Source of the DNA: Paracoccaceae bacterium
Lineage (GTDB): Bacteria > Pseudomonadota > Alphaproteobacteria > Rhodobacterales > Rhodobacteraceae
Reading direction: 5' to 3'
NCBI GenBank assembly: GCA_009773375.1
Contig: WRPH01000026.1
Location: forward strand, 58,364 to 102,820
Length of the DNA: 44,457 bases
Position 1 is the stretch's first letter. Each line of letters begins with the position of its first letter. Of this stretch, positions 24,524 to 34,152 are shown one piece after another. Both the position numbers and the translations under genes were made by a program. The notes beneath the pieces were generated by a model. That model had not been told where the DNA came from, did no database searches, and was given only the letters and a program-made list of their open reading frames with translations.

Positions 24524-25309
24524 ATGCGCATTCTGATCACCAATGACGACGGCATCAACGCCCCCGGACTTGTCACCCTTGCCCGCATCGCCGCCGAAAT
24601 CGCCGGTCCTGACGGTGAGGTCTGGACGGTTGCCCCGGCGTTTGAGCAATCCGGCGTCGGCCATTGCATCAGCTATACCCACCCGATGATCAACGCCAAA
24701 CTGGGCGAGCGCCGCTATGCGGTGGAAGGTTCCCCAGCCGACTGCGTGCTCGCCGGGGTCTATGACGTGCTGGATGGGGCCAAGCCCGATCTGGTATTGT
24801 CGGGGGTAAACCGGGGCAACAACTCGGCTGAAAACGTGCTGTATTCCGGCACCATCGGCGCGGCAATGGAAGCAGCCTTGCATGGCATCCCGGCGATTGC
24901 GCTGTCGCAATACATGGGCCACGAAACCGAAGAACTTGACGACCCGTTCGAAGCGGCGGCAACGCATGGCGTCGGTGTGATCCGGGCTTTGCTGGACAAA
25001 GGCCTGTGGACGACCGACGATTACCGCATCTTCTACAACGTCAACTTCCCGCCGCTGCCCGCCCATGCGGTCAAGGGCCACAAGGTGGCGGCTCAAGGCT
25101 TCCGCCGCGACACCAGCTTTGGTGTGCAGCCCTATACAGCGCCTTCGGGCAAGAGGTTCTTGTGGATCAAGGGCGGTCCGCAACACACCCCGACCCTGCC
25201 CGGCACCGATGCTGCGGTGAACCTCGATGGTTATATCTCGATCACCCCGCTGCGCTGCGATCTGACTGCGCATGATCAACTCGCCGAGCTGGAGGCGCGT
25301 CTGGGATGA
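24524..25309 (+). CDS. surE: 5'/3'-nucleotidase SurE
   Basis: A 261-residue metal-dependent phosphatase that removes phosphate from nucleoside monophosphates. The N-terminal signature [15 protein letters not shown] includes the metal-binding Asp pair; [22 protein letters not shown] is the second signature. I set the start at the ATG at 24524 because the signature always begins at residue 1-3 in the family; the 20 extra codons upstream are not needed. It overlaps pcm by 4 bp. Confidence 0.95.
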   Translation: MRILITNDDGINAPGLVTLARIAAEIAGPDGEVWTVAPAFEQSGVGHCISYTHPMINAKLGERRYAVEGSPADCVLAGVYDVLDGAKPDLVLSGVNRGNNSAENVLYSGTIGAAMEAALHGIPAIALSQYMGHETEELDDPFEAAATHGVGVIRALLDKGLWTTDDYRIFYNVNFPPLPAHAVKGHKVAAQGFRRDTSFGVQPYTAPSGKRFLWIKGGPQHTPTLPGTDAAVNLDGYISITPLRCDLTAHDQLAELEARLG

Positions 25310-25974
25310 TGGAGCACGGCCAGCCCGACGAAGAAGAAACGGCGGCCGAACGCAAGATGCGGTTTTTATTTGCCCTACGCTCTCGCGGCGTCACCGATGC
25401 CCGTGTGCTGACAGCTATGGAGCGGGTGGACCGTGGCCAGTTCGTGCGCGGCCTGTTTGCCGAACGCGCCTATGAAGACATGCCGCTGCCCATCGCGTGT
25501 GGCCAGACGATCAGCCAGCCCTCGGTTGTCGGCCTGATGACGCAGGCGCTGAACATACAGCCGCGTGACACGGTGTTAGAGGTCGGCACCGGCTCGGGCT
25601 ACCAGGCGGCGATCCTGTCGCACCTCTGCCGCCGGGTTTACACTGTAGACCGCCACCGCCGGCTTGTCCGCGAGGCGCAGGAGCTGTTCCGCGAGATGGG
25701 GCTGGTCAATATCGTCGCCATGTCCGCCGATGGCAGCTTTGGCCTGCCCGACACCGCGCCGTTTGATCGCATCATCGTGACGGCCGCCGCCGAAGACCCG
25801 CCGGGGCCTCTCTTGGCGCAGCTGAAAATCGGCGGTATCATGGTGGTGCCCGTTGGGCAGTCTGATACCGTGCAGCACCTGATCAAGGTCACCAGACTGG
25901 CCAGCGGCTACGATTACGAAGAACTTCGCCCGGTGCGCTTTGTGCCACTGGTCGAGGGGATCAGCTCCGAATGA
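25306..25974 (+). CDS. pcm: Protein-L-isoaspartate(D-aspartate) O-methyltransferase
   Basis: A 222-residue SAM-dependent repair enzyme that methylates isoaspartyl residues in aged proteins. The active-site region is [16 protein letters not shown], motif I is [13 protein letters not shown], and a later motif is [14 protein letters not shown]. Two ATG codons open the frame (25306, 25309); the first overlaps the surE stop. Order surE-pcm-nlpD matches the gammaproteobacterial stationary-phase cluster, here without rpoS. Confidence 0.95.
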   Translation: MMEHGQPDEEETAAERKMRFLFALRSRGVTDARVLTAMERVDRGQFVRGLFAERAYEDMPLPIACGQTISQPSVVGLMTQALNIQPRDTVLEVGTGSGYQAAILSHLCRRVYTVDRHRRLVREAQELFREMGLVNIVAMSADGSFGLPDTAPFDRIIVTAAAEDPPGPLLAQLKIGGIMVVPVGQSDTVQHLIKVTRLASGYDYEELRPVRFVPLVEGISSE

Positions 25975-26035
25975 CACCAACCGACGCAACGAAAAATCAC
26001 CCCGGACCAAACCGGGATTTGGTAAAGAGGCAAGT

Positions 26036-27211
26036 ATGACCCTTTCGCGCTTCCCCGTCCTTGGCCTGACCGCCTTGCTTCTGTTGTCTGCCTGCGGCAA
26101 GTCCGCGCCCTTCGATTGGGATCTGCGCGCAGGCCAAGGCGCGCTGGATACATCGGACGCAGCACTGAAGGCCACCGATCCGCGCCCGCAGGCGGATGCG
26201 CGCGGTGTGATTTCTTACCCCGGCTATCAGGTTGCAGTCGCGCAGCGTGGCGATACGGTTGCCTCGGTGGCGGCCCGCGTCGGCCTGCCCGCAAACGAGC
26301 TTGCCCGCTACAACGCCTTGCGCCCGGTTGATGCGCTGCGCGATGGCGAAGTGCTGGCCCTGCCCGCCCGCGTCGCATCGGCGGCTCCGATGGGGGCACC
26401 GGCTGGCGGGATCATCGGCAGCACGGCCGCGCCCGGCTCGGTGGACGTCACCTCGATTGCCACCACCGCATTGGACCGTGTCGGCACCCAGCCTGCCACT
26501 GCGCAACCCGCCAAATCCGCTGGCGCCGAACCGGTGCGGCACCAGGTCAAACGCGGCGAGACCGCGTTCTCGATCGCCCGCACCTATGGCGTCTCGGCCA
26601 AGGCGGTGGCCGACTGGAACGGGCTTGGCAGCGATCTGGAAGTGCGTGAAGGTCAGTTCCTGATCATCCCGACCGCAACCGGCACCGCGCCGAAGCCCGA
26701 TCCGGTGGCGGTTGAAACCGTGCCGGGTGAAGGCTCGCCGACGCCGACACCGCCTTCGGCGAAAAAGCCGCTGCCCGCCGAAAAGCCGCAGAAGGCCAGC
26801 GAAAAGCCGAAAGAAACCCCGCCCGCCACCGATCTGGGCAAAGACCGCACCCCTGCCTCGGCCAGCAAGTTCGCGATGCCGGTCAGCGGTAATATCATCC
26901 GTACCTATGTGAAGAAGAAGAATGACGGCATCGACATTGGTGCTACCGCTGGCAGCCCGGTAAAATCTGCCGCTGATGGCACCGTTGCTGCCGTAACCAA
27001 AGACACCCAAGGCACGCCGATCGTGGTGATCCGCCACGCCGATGGCATCCTGACAGTTTACGCCGGGGTCGATGGGCTGAAAGTGGCAAAGGGTGACAAG
27101 GTCAGCAAGGGCCAGACCATCGCCGTCGTGCGCGCGGGCAACCCAGCCTTCGTCCACTTCGAAGTGCGCAAAGGCGTCGATTCCGTCGATCCAATGGCCT
27201 ACCTGCAATAA
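26036..27211 (+). CDS. nlpD: NlpD-like lipoprotein: two LysM domains and a degenerate LytM (M23) domain
   Basis: A 391-residue lipoprotein: signal peptide with lipobox L-S-A-C (Cys20), LysM 1 at about 64-110, LysM 2 at 168-212, a Pro/Lys-rich linker, and an M23 domain at about 295-388. The M23 zinc site is not intact: the first His is Asn296 (N-D-G-I-D), the His in Y-A-H is Gly, and in H-x-H only His374 (F-V-H-F-E-V-R) remains. E. coli NlpD also has Asn at the first position and works as an activator of the amidase AmiC rather than as an enzyme. I expect the same here: cell-wall splitting at division. ATG at 26036 has AGAGG upstream. It follows pcm after 61 bp. Confidence 0.88.
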   Translation: MTLSRFPVLGLTALLLLSACGKSAPFDWDLRAGQGALDTSDAALKATDPRPQADARGVISYPGYQVAVAQRGDTVASVAARVGLPANELARYNALRPVDALRDGEVLALPARVASAAPMGAPAGGIIGSTAAPGSVDVTSIATTALDRVGTQPATAQPAKSAGAEPVRHQVKRGETAFSIARTYGVSAKAVADWNGLGSDLEVREGQFLIIPTATGTAPKPDPVAVETVPGEGSPTPTPPSAKKPLPAEKPQKASEKPKETPPATDLGKDRTPASASKFAMPVSGNIIRTYVKKKNDGIDIGATAGSPVKSAADGTVAAVTKDTQGTPIVVIRHADGILTVYAGVDGLKVAKGDKVSKGQTIAVVRAGNPAFVHFEVRKGVDSVDPMAYLQ

Positions 27212-27232
27212 CGCGCGACTTCATCTTGGCGC

Positions 27233-27290
27233 AAATACTCCCGCCGGAGGCACCTGTCGCCGCAGCCGCGTGCCTCCGGCGGGGATATTT
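27233..27290. repeat. Imperfect palindrome, probable bidirectional terminator
   Basis: Arms of 21 bp at 27233-27253 and 27270-27290 match at 19 of 21 positions around a 16-nt centre; the inner part, CCGCCGGAGGCAC against GTGCCTCCGGCGG, is perfect. It stands between the convergent nlpD-like and CorC-type genes. The outer AT ends (AAATA.../...ATATTT) give a short T-tract in both directions. I recall this GCCTCCGGCGGG-type repeat as common between Rhodobacterales genes. Confidence 0.75.
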
Positions 27291-27340
27291 GAACAGAGAG
27301 GATGACCAGAACCGCCTGCTTATCGCAGGTGGCGCGACAT

Positions 27341-28612
27341 TCAGGCTTCGCTGACCAGCACCTTGTCAATGCGCAGACCGTCAAGATCGATCACTTCAAA
27401 GCGGTAACCTTCAACGGCGAAGGTATCGCCCAACACTGGCATCCGGTCCAGCTGATGCAGCACCAGACCGGCAATTGTATCATATTCCCCGGCCAGCCCA
27501 CGCGACAGGCCCAGCCGGTCACAGAATTCATCCGCCGGCATCCAGCCTGACACCAGTAAGCTGCCATCTGCGCGCACGACCAGAGCAGGTTCATCAGCAT
27601 CGGCAGAACTGACCGCGCCGGTGATCGCCTCCAGCACGTCATCGGTGGTGATGATGCCTTCAAAATGGCCGTATTCATCGTAAACCAACGCGATATGGTG
27701 CGTCGATTTCTGCAAAACCTCCATCACGGCCAAGGCATCGGCCTGATCCGACACCACCGGCACATCCACCACCAGCGCTTTCAGATCCAGCGCCTCGCGC
27801 CGAGAGACGACGTTGAAGGCATCGGCGAGCGTGACAATCCCCACCACTTCGCCGCTTTCACGGCTTTGCACCAGCATGCGGGGCCGCGCCACCTTGCGGA
27901 TCGCCGCCACCGCCTCGGCACTGGTGGATTCAAGCTCCAGCATCTGCACTTCATGCCGCGGCGTCATCAGCGCGCGGGCGGTGCGGTCGCCGAGCCGCAT
28001 CACCCCGGCCATCATTTCGCGTTCTTCATCCTCCAGCACGCCGCCTTCGTGGGCTTCGGTCAACAGGGTATGCACCTCTTCTTCCGTCACCCGGTTGCCG
28101 CTGTCGCCGCGCTGGCCCAGCAGCCACAGCACCGCCCTGCCAGACCGATCCAGCAGCCAGACCACTGGCGTGGTCACCGTGCTGAGCACCGCCATCGCAG
28201 GTGCCACCCGGATCGCAACGCCTTCGGCATTGCGCAAGGCCAATTGTTTCGGCACCAACTCGCCCACAATCAGCGACACATAGGTCAGCACCACCACCAC
28301 GCCGCCGACGCCGAGGGTAGAGGCCCAGTCGGTCGCCATGCCCATCGAAAGCAACCAGCCAGTCAGCCGTGCGCCCAGCGTCGCCCCCGACAGCGCCCCG
28401 GAAAGCACGCCGACCATGGTGATGCCGATCTGCACCGTCGACAGAAACCGCCCCGGATGCTCGGCCAGTCGCAGCGCTGCCGCCGCCCCTTTGCTTTTGC
28501 TCTCCAACGATTTCAGTCGCGCAGGTCGGGCCGAGACGATCGCCATTTCAGACATCGCCAAAACGCCGTTCAGCACGATCAGTGCCAGAATAATCAGAAT
28601 TTCTATCAGCAT
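27341..28612 (-). CDS. CorC/HlyC-type membrane protein (DUF21-CBS-CorC_HlyC)
   Basis: A 423-residue protein of the CNNM/CorC group. The DUF21 membrane domain spans about 1-180 (A-M-S-E-M-A-I-V-S-A-R near the start, G-E-L-V-P-K-Q-L-A-L in the middle). Two CBS repeats follow at about 205-330 (M-T-P-R-H-E-V, and H-I-A-L-V-Y-D-E-Y-G-H-F-E-G-I-I-T-T-D-D-V-L-E-A-I-T-G at the end), then the CorC_HlyC domain to the C-terminus. Relatives transport or sense Mg2+ or Co2+; 'hemolysin' is an old label. It is transcribed toward the palindrome at 27233-27290. Confidence 0.9.
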   Translation of the reverse strand: MLIEILIILALIVLNGVLAMSEMAIVSARPARLKSLESKSKGAAAALRLAEHPGRFLSTVQIGITMVGVLSGALSGATLGARLTGWLLSMGMATDWASTLGVGGVVVVLTYVSLIVGELVPKQLALRNAEGVAIRVAPAMAVLSTVTTPVVWLLDRSGRAVLWLLGQRGDSGNRVTEEEVHTLLTEAHEGGVLEDEEREMMAGVMRLGDRTARALMTPRHEVQMLELESTSAEAVAAIRKVARPRMLVQSRESGEVVGIVTLADAFNVVSRREALDLKALVVDVPVVSDQADALAVMEVLQKSTHHIALVYDEYGHFEGIITTDDVLEAITGAVSSADADEPALVVRADGSLLVSGWMPADEFCDRLGLSRGLAGEYDTIAGLVLHQLDRMPVLGDTFAVEGYRFEVIDLDGLRIDKVLVSEA

Positions 28613-28651
28613 GGCGGCAAGATCAGCCTTGCTGGCCGAAATGACAAGAGG

Positions 28652-29488
28652 TCACAGCGCCACGCCGTGCCGCGCGGCCAGATCACAGAAGAACTGCCAC
28701 GCCACCCGTCCCGACCGGCTGCCGCGTGTCGCCTGCCATTCGATGGCTTCGGCGCGCAGCACATCTTCCGCCACTTGCACGCCATAGGCTGCAGCATAGC
28801 CCCGGATCATCTGCAGATATTCATCCTGACTGCAGGGATGGAAGCCCAGCCACAGCCCGAAACGATCCGACAGCGACACCTTTTCTTCCACTGCCTCGCC
28901 GGGGGTGATCGCCGTCGAACGCTCATTCTCGATCATGTCGCGTGGCATCAGGTGGCGGCGGTTCGACGTGGCATAAAGCAGCACATTTTCTGGCCGCCCT
29001 TCAATGCCACCATCCAACACGGCTTTCAGCGATTTGTAATGCTGGTCATCATGGCTGAACGAAAGATCATCGCAGAACAGGATGAACTGATAGGGTGCGG
29101 CGCGCAGATGGCTCAGCAGGCGCTGCACCGATGGCAGATCCTCGCGCGACAGTTCGACGATCTTCAGATCGTGGCCTTCCTTGCGCACCGCCGCATGGAT
29201 CGCCTTCACAAGGCTGGATTTCCCCATGCCGCGCGCGCCCCAAAGCAACGCATTGTTTGCAGGCAGGCCGCGCGCAAAATGCCGGGTGTTTTCCAGCAGC
29301 GTATCGCGCGACCGGTTCACCCCGATCAGCAGGCTGATATCCACCCGCGCCACCCGTGCCACCGGCTCCAGCCGGTCCGGGCCAGTGTGCCAAGCGAAAG
29401 CTTCGGCGCTGAAATCGGGCGCGGGCATCGGCACCGGAGCCAAACGCTCCAGCGCGTCTGCGATGCGCAGCAAGGCATCACTCTTCAT
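28652..29488 (-). CDS. DUF815 family AAA-type ATPase
   Basis: A 278-residue cytosolic ATPase. Walker A is [11 protein letters not shown], Walker B is [10 protein letters not shown], and a sensor 1 stretch [11 protein letters not shown] follows. These are typical of the DUF815 family (YifB-unrelated), whose function is unknown. The ATG at 29488 overlaps the tatC stop by 11 bp (an upstream GTG/ATG-less extension to 29539 lies within tatC and is unlikely). It is the last gene of the tat operon by position. Confidence 0.88.
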   Translation of the reverse strand: MKSDALLRIADALERLAPVPMPAPDFSAEAFAWHTGPDRLEPVARVARVDISLLIGVNRSRDTLLENTRHFARGLPANNALLWGARGMGKSSLVKAIHAAVRKEGHDLKIVELSREDLPSVQRLLSHLRAAPYQFILFCDDLSFSHDDQHYKSLKAVLDGGIEGRPENVLLYATSNRRHLMPRDMIENERSTAITPGEAVEEKVSLSDRFGLWLGFHPCSQDEYLQMIRGYAAAYGVQVAEDVLRAEAIEWQATRGSRSGRVAWQFFCDLAARHGVAL

Positions 29489-30317
29489 CTTCAACCCAAG
29501 TCCCGTCCGCCCGCGCCTGCGCTTCGCGGTCGCGTTCAAAGCGGCCGATCATAAAAATCGAGATTTCATACAGCGGATAGACCGCTGCAAACAGGATCAA
29601 CTGGCTGAACACATCCGGCGGTGTAACGACGGCAGCCACCGCCATAATGGCGACGATGGCATATTTGCGGGTTGCCTTAAGCCCCTGCGACGAGATGATC
29701 CCGGCCTTGCCCATCAGCGTCAGCAACACGGGCAGTTGAAAGCACAAACCAAACGCCATCACGAAGGTCATGGTCAGCGCCAGAAACGCCTCGACCGAGC
29801 CGGTATAAACCACGCCCTTTGGTGCCGCCGCCAATCCCGCACCCGCTTCCATTGCGTCTTTGAAGTTATCCTGAAACCCCAGGAAGAACGCGAAAGCAAA
29901 CGGCAGGATCACAAAATAGGCAAAGGATGCGCCAATGATGAACATCACCGGCGAGGCAACCAGGAAGGGCAAAAACGCTGCTTTTTCATTGCGATACAGG
30001 CCGGGAGCCACAAAGCGCCACATCTGGAACGCCACGATCGGGAAGGCGAGCGCAAAGCCGCCCCACACGGCGATCTTGATGGCAACGAAGAAGCCTTCCT
30101 GCAATTTCACCAGAATGAACTGACATTCCTGCCCGCGGTCGGCCAAAGCCTTGCACATCGGGATCGACAGGATGTTGAAGATCTTGTCCCAGACCAGATA
30201 GCCCAGCAAGAAGCATACTGCGAAAGCAGCAATCGAAATCAGGATGCGGTTGCGCAGTTCCTTCAGATGCTCGATCAGCGGCGCGGCGCTGGCATCCATC
30301 TCATCAGTGTGGCTCAT
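29478..30317 (-). CDS. tatC: Twin-arginine translocase subunit TatC
   Basis: A 279-residue inner-membrane protein with six helices, the receptor that binds RR signal peptides of folded proteins. Family marks are the N-terminal H-L-K-E-L-R-N-R-I, the first periplasmic loop and [22 protein letters not shown], including the conserved Phe and Glu contacts. The C-terminal tail is extended and charged ([11 protein letters not shown]). It overlaps tatB by ATGA and the DUF815 gene by 11 bp. Confidence 0.95.
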   Translation of the reverse strand: MSHTDEMDASAAPLIEHLKELRNRILISIAAFAVCFLLGYLVWDKIFNILSIPMCKALADRGQECQFILVKLQEGFFVAIKIAVWGGFALAFPIVAFQMWRFVAPGLYRNEKAAFLPFLVASPVMFIIGASFAYFVILPFAFAFFLGFQDNFKDAMEAGAGLAAAPKGVVYTGSVEAFLALTMTFVMAFGLCFQLPVLLTLMGKAGIISSQGLKATRKYAIVAIMAVAAVVTPPDVFSQLILFAAVYPLYEISIFMIGRFERDREAQARADGTWVEDEE

Positions 30318-30925
30318 GCCTGATCTGCTTTCCTGGGCTTGCGCGGGGCGCGCGACTTGGGGGCCGCGTCGGCTGCCGGCACCACGTCGGCGCGCTTGGC
30401 GCGCGGTTTTGGTGCAGGTTTCGACACAAGCTCTGCGCTATCGACCGCTTTCAACTTGTCAGCGGTTTCGGCCAGAATCGCCTTCTTGGCCGCCTGCTTG
30501 TCCAACAACGCCTGCGTCGCCGGACCATGCACCACCGCAGGAGCCTCGACCGGAGCCACCACCGCAGCGACCGGTTCAGGCGTTGCGGGCATCGGCGCTG
30601 GCGTCAGCGGTTTGGCAGGCGTCGTGGGTTTGGCTGCGTTCTTGATCGGGTCCCATTTCTCGAACCGATCCGCCGCTTCCTTCACCTTGTCGAGGCCCAT
30701 CGCCTTGACCGAGGTTGCCGCCTTCAGATCCTTGGCCACGTCATTGACGCCGCTTTCCTTGGCCGCCTGTTCCATCGCCCGCGAAAACTCACGCGCCATG
30801 GATCGCAACTTGGCGGTAAAGCGACCAAGTTGGCGGAACATTTCCGGCAGGTCCTCAGGACCAATCACGATCAGCGCAACAATGCCGATCAACAGCAGTT
30901 CGGCCCAGCCGATATCCCCAAACAT
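30314..30925 (-). CDS. tatB: Sec-independent translocase protein TatB
   Basis: A 203-residue protein with an N-terminal membrane anchor ([27 protein letters not shown]), then an amphipathic helix and a charged coil ([19 protein letters not shown]). The long C-terminal part is Ala/Pro/Lys-rich and low in complexity. It forms the receptor complex with TatC. ATG at 30925, 30 bp after the tatA stop; ends in an ATGA overlap with tatC. Confidence 0.93.
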   Translation of the reverse strand: MFGDIGWAELLLIGIVALIVIGPEDLPEMFRQLGRFTAKLRSMAREFSRAMEQAAKESGVNDVAKDLKAATSVKAMGLDKVKEAADRFEKWDPIKNAAKPTTPAKPLTPAPMPATPEPVAAVVAPVEAPAVVHGPATQALLDKQAAKKAILAETADKLKAVDSAELVSKPAPKPRAKRADVVPAADAAPKSRAPRKPRKADQA

Positions 30926-30955
30926 CTTCGATCAGCCCTTTCAAAGGCAAAAGGC

Positions 30956-31162
30956 TCAGACCTTGTCTTTTTCTTCCGGCGTCACGTCCTTGGCGACGAC
31001 GCTTACGTCTTTCTCCAATTCAGCCGTGCCATCATTGACGCCCTTCTTGAACGCAGTGATGCCTTTGCCAAACTCGCCCATCAGCGCCGAGACTTTGCCG
31101 CGACCAAACAGCACCAGCACCACGATCGCGATCAGCAGAATTTGCAGCGGACCCATTTGCAT
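30956..31162 (-). CDS. tatA: Sec-independent translocase protein TatA
   Basis: A 68-residue protein, the pore-forming subunit of the Tat system. One short helix (L-Q-I-L-L-I-A-I-V-V-L-V-L-F-G) is followed by the F-G-R-G-K-V-S-A-L-M-G-E-F-G-K-G amphipathic region and a charged tail. The start is the ATG at 31162, 8 bp after a strong GGAGG site; a second ATG two codons on is less well placed, and the long open stretch upstream is not coding. Confidence 0.94.
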   Translation of the reverse strand: MQMGPLQILLIAIVVLVLFGRGKVSALMGEFGKGITAFKKGVNDGTAELEKDVSVVAKDVTPEEKDKV

Positions 31163-31281
31163 AACGTATTCCTCCAGATGCCGCGGTGTTGCGGCGTTGC
31201 TGGCTAAAGACTGACTGACAACGCCGTGCTGTAAAAGCCCTATTCGCACCAGAACCGCCCCCGTTTGCCGGGCTTTACCCC

Positions 31282-31306
31282 CATATAGCTGACAGCTATA
31301 TGTCAG
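31282..31306. promoter_or_regulatory. Operator of the YafY-like regulator (interlocked palindromes)
   Basis: CATATAGCTG-A-CAGCTATATG is a perfect 10-bp inverted repeat (31282-31302). It is interlocked with CTGACA-gctata-TGTCAG (31289-31306), also perfect. Position 23-47 bp upstream of the regulator ATG suggests autoregulation; the tatA promoter side is 120 bp away. Confidence 0.6.
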
Positions 31307-31328
31307 TTGCCTCAACCCCGGAAACCCG

Positions 31329-32018
31329 ATGCGCCGCACCGACCGCCTGTTCGACCTGATCCAGATTTTGCGCGATGGCCGTTTGCACCGCGCCTCGGAA
31401 ATCGCCGAGCGACTCGGCGTTTCCGTGCGCACCATCTGGCGCGACATGACCACGCTGATGGCCTCTGGCCTGCCGGTCGAAGGGGAAAGGGGCGTCGGCT
31501 ACATCCTGCGTGCGCCGATCACCCTGCCGCCGATGATCCTGAACGCGGTGGAACTGGAGGCCTTGCGGCTTGGCCTGCGCCTTGCCACTGAACACCCAGA
31601 TCCTGCCCTGTCGCGGGCGGCGCGGGCCTTGGCGAAACGGGTGGCTGCCGTCACCCCCGCGCCGAGCCACGACCCCGGTGATCTGTTCGCCTTCCCCGGC
31701 CAGACCGACAACCGCGCGCCAAAACACCTGCCTGCGCTGCGCCGTGCCATCAAGACGCGCGAGCGGATCACCATCACCTATATCGACCCGCAGGGGCTGG
31801 AGAGCCACCGCGACATCCGGCCCCTGGCGCTGGAAAAGAATGCCCGCGTTTCAACGCTTGCCGCATTTTGCGAATCGCGTGGCGATTTTCGCAGCTTTCG
31901 GGTGGATCGGATCGTGGCGGTTGCCGCCACCGGCGAACATTTCAGCGACGAACCCGGTCGCAGCCTTGCCGATTACCGCACGCGGCTCGATGCCGAACCG
32001 CTGCGCGACATCGGATAA
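31329..32018 (+). CDS. YafY/WYL-type transcriptional regulator
   Basis: A 229-residue regulator. The N-terminal HTH_11 domain (M-R-R-T-D-R-L-F-D-L-I-Q-I-L-R, then A-S-E-I-A-E-R-L-G-V-S-V-R-T-I-W-R-D-M) binds DNA; the C-terminal half has the WYL-domain layout, ending in F-R-S-F-R-V-D-R-I. The W-Y-L tripeptide itself is not present (K-N-A-R-V-S-T-L-A-A-F-C-E-S-R). Ligand unknown. It overlaps no other gene; the next gene ends head-on 4 bp away. The interlocked palindromes in front are its likely site. Confidence 0.88.
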   Translation: MRRTDRLFDLIQILRDGRLHRASEIAERLGVSVRTIWRDMTTLMASGLPVEGERGVGYILRAPITLPPMILNAVELEALRLGLRLATEHPDPALSRAARALAKRVAAVTPAPSHDPGDLFAFPGQTDNRAPKHLPALRRAIKTRERITITYIDPQGLESHRDIRPLALEKNARVSTLAAFCESRGDFRSFRVDRIVAVAATGEHFSDEPGRSLADYRTRLDAEPLRDIG

Positions 32019-32022
32019 CCTG

Positions 32023-33126
<1,104 letters not shown>

Positions 33127-33183
33127 GGTATTCCTAGCAATTCGCTAAGGCTTTCCCTAGCAGGCCCCCCGGCCTTGGGCAAG

Positions 33184-33960
33184 TTACAGCGTCATGTTCG
33201 CCGCACCACCGTCCAGCAAGATGTTCTGCCCGACGATAAAACCCGCATGCTGGCTGCACAGAAAGGCACAGGCCGCGCCAAATTCAGCAGCCGTGCCATA
33301 GCGCCGCGCCGGGATCGTCGCCGCACGCTCGGCCTGCGCCTGCTCCATGCTGATGCCGCGCGCCTTTACAACGCCCGAATCCAGCGAAACCGCGCGATCG
33401 GTGGCATGAATGCCGGGCAGCAGGTTATTGATCGTCACGCCATATTGCGCCACCTGCCGCGAGGTGCCGCCGACATATCCCGTCAGCCCTGCCCGCGCCG
33501 CATTCGATAACCCCAGTTGCGGAATCGGTGACTTTACCGACTGCGAGGTGATATTCACCACCCGGCCCCAACCGTTTGTGATCATCCCCGGCAGCAGCGC
33601 CTTCATCAGCGCAATCGGGGTCAGCATATTGGCATCCAGCGCCTTGATGAAATCATCACGCTCCCAATCTGACCAGATCCCCGGCGGCGGACCGCCTGCG
33701 TTCGTCACCAGAATATCGACCGCCCCCGCTGCCGCCAGCACCTGCGCCCGCCCGGATTCGGTGGTGATATCCGCCGCCACCGCGACCACTTTCACGCCAA
33801 AGCCGCGCAATTCTGCCGCCGTCGCCTCCAGCGCCTCGGCCCCGCGCGCATTGATCACCAGATCCACCCCGGCTTCTGCCAAAGCCATCGCACAGCCGCG
33901 CCCCAAACCTTTCGAGGCCGCACACACCAACGCCCGCTTGCCTTTGATCCCCAGATCCAT
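33184..33960 (-). CDS. SDR family protein without the catalytic Tyr-Lys pair
   Basis: A 258-residue short-chain dehydrogenase-like protein. The start is the ATG at 33960 (AAGGAG upstream). The nucleotide site is C-A-A-S-K-G-L-G-R-G instead of T-G-x-x-x-G-x-G; N-A-G is kept in V-T-N-A-G-G-P-P-P-G. Where classical SDRs have Y-x-x-x-K, this protein has L149-G-L-S-N153. This matches a known BKR-like subgroup that lacks the standard tetrad. The Ser (I-T-S-Q-S) and Asn (D-A-N-M) are present. The role is unknown; it may bind a nucleotide or ligand rather than reduce. It stands alone. Confidence 0.85.
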   Translation of the reverse strand: MDLGIKGKRALVCAASKGLGRGCAMALAEAGVDLVINARGAEALEATAAELRGFGVKVVAVAADITTESGRAQVLAAAGAVDILVTNAGGPPPGIWSDWERDDFIKALDANMLTPIALMKALLPGMITNGWGRVVNITSQSVKSPIPQLGLSNAARAGLTGYVGGTSRQVAQYGVTINNLLPGIHATDRAVSLDSGVVKARGISMEQAQAERAATIPARRYGTAAEFGAACAFLCSQHAGFIVGQNILLDGGAANMTL

Positions 33961-34152
33961 CGCCGACTCCTTCTTTTGCCCCAACCTAGCGACGCCGCCT
34001 TACGGTTGCGACCGATTCGCTGAAATGCACCCACCGCCGCAAATTTGGCAAATTCCGCCCGCACTTTCACCCTGCGGCGCGCGCAGTGTAGGCTTGAGCC
34101 TGACCCACGCCCGGTCCATACCCACCCAAACACCCCGAGCACCGCGGAAAGC

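Noticed and set aside
27665..29554. A 629-residue plus-strand frame opposite the CorC-type and DUF815 genes
   Set aside because: Shadow of two real genes; His/Gln/Arg-rich, no domain recognised, no Shine-Dalgarno site.
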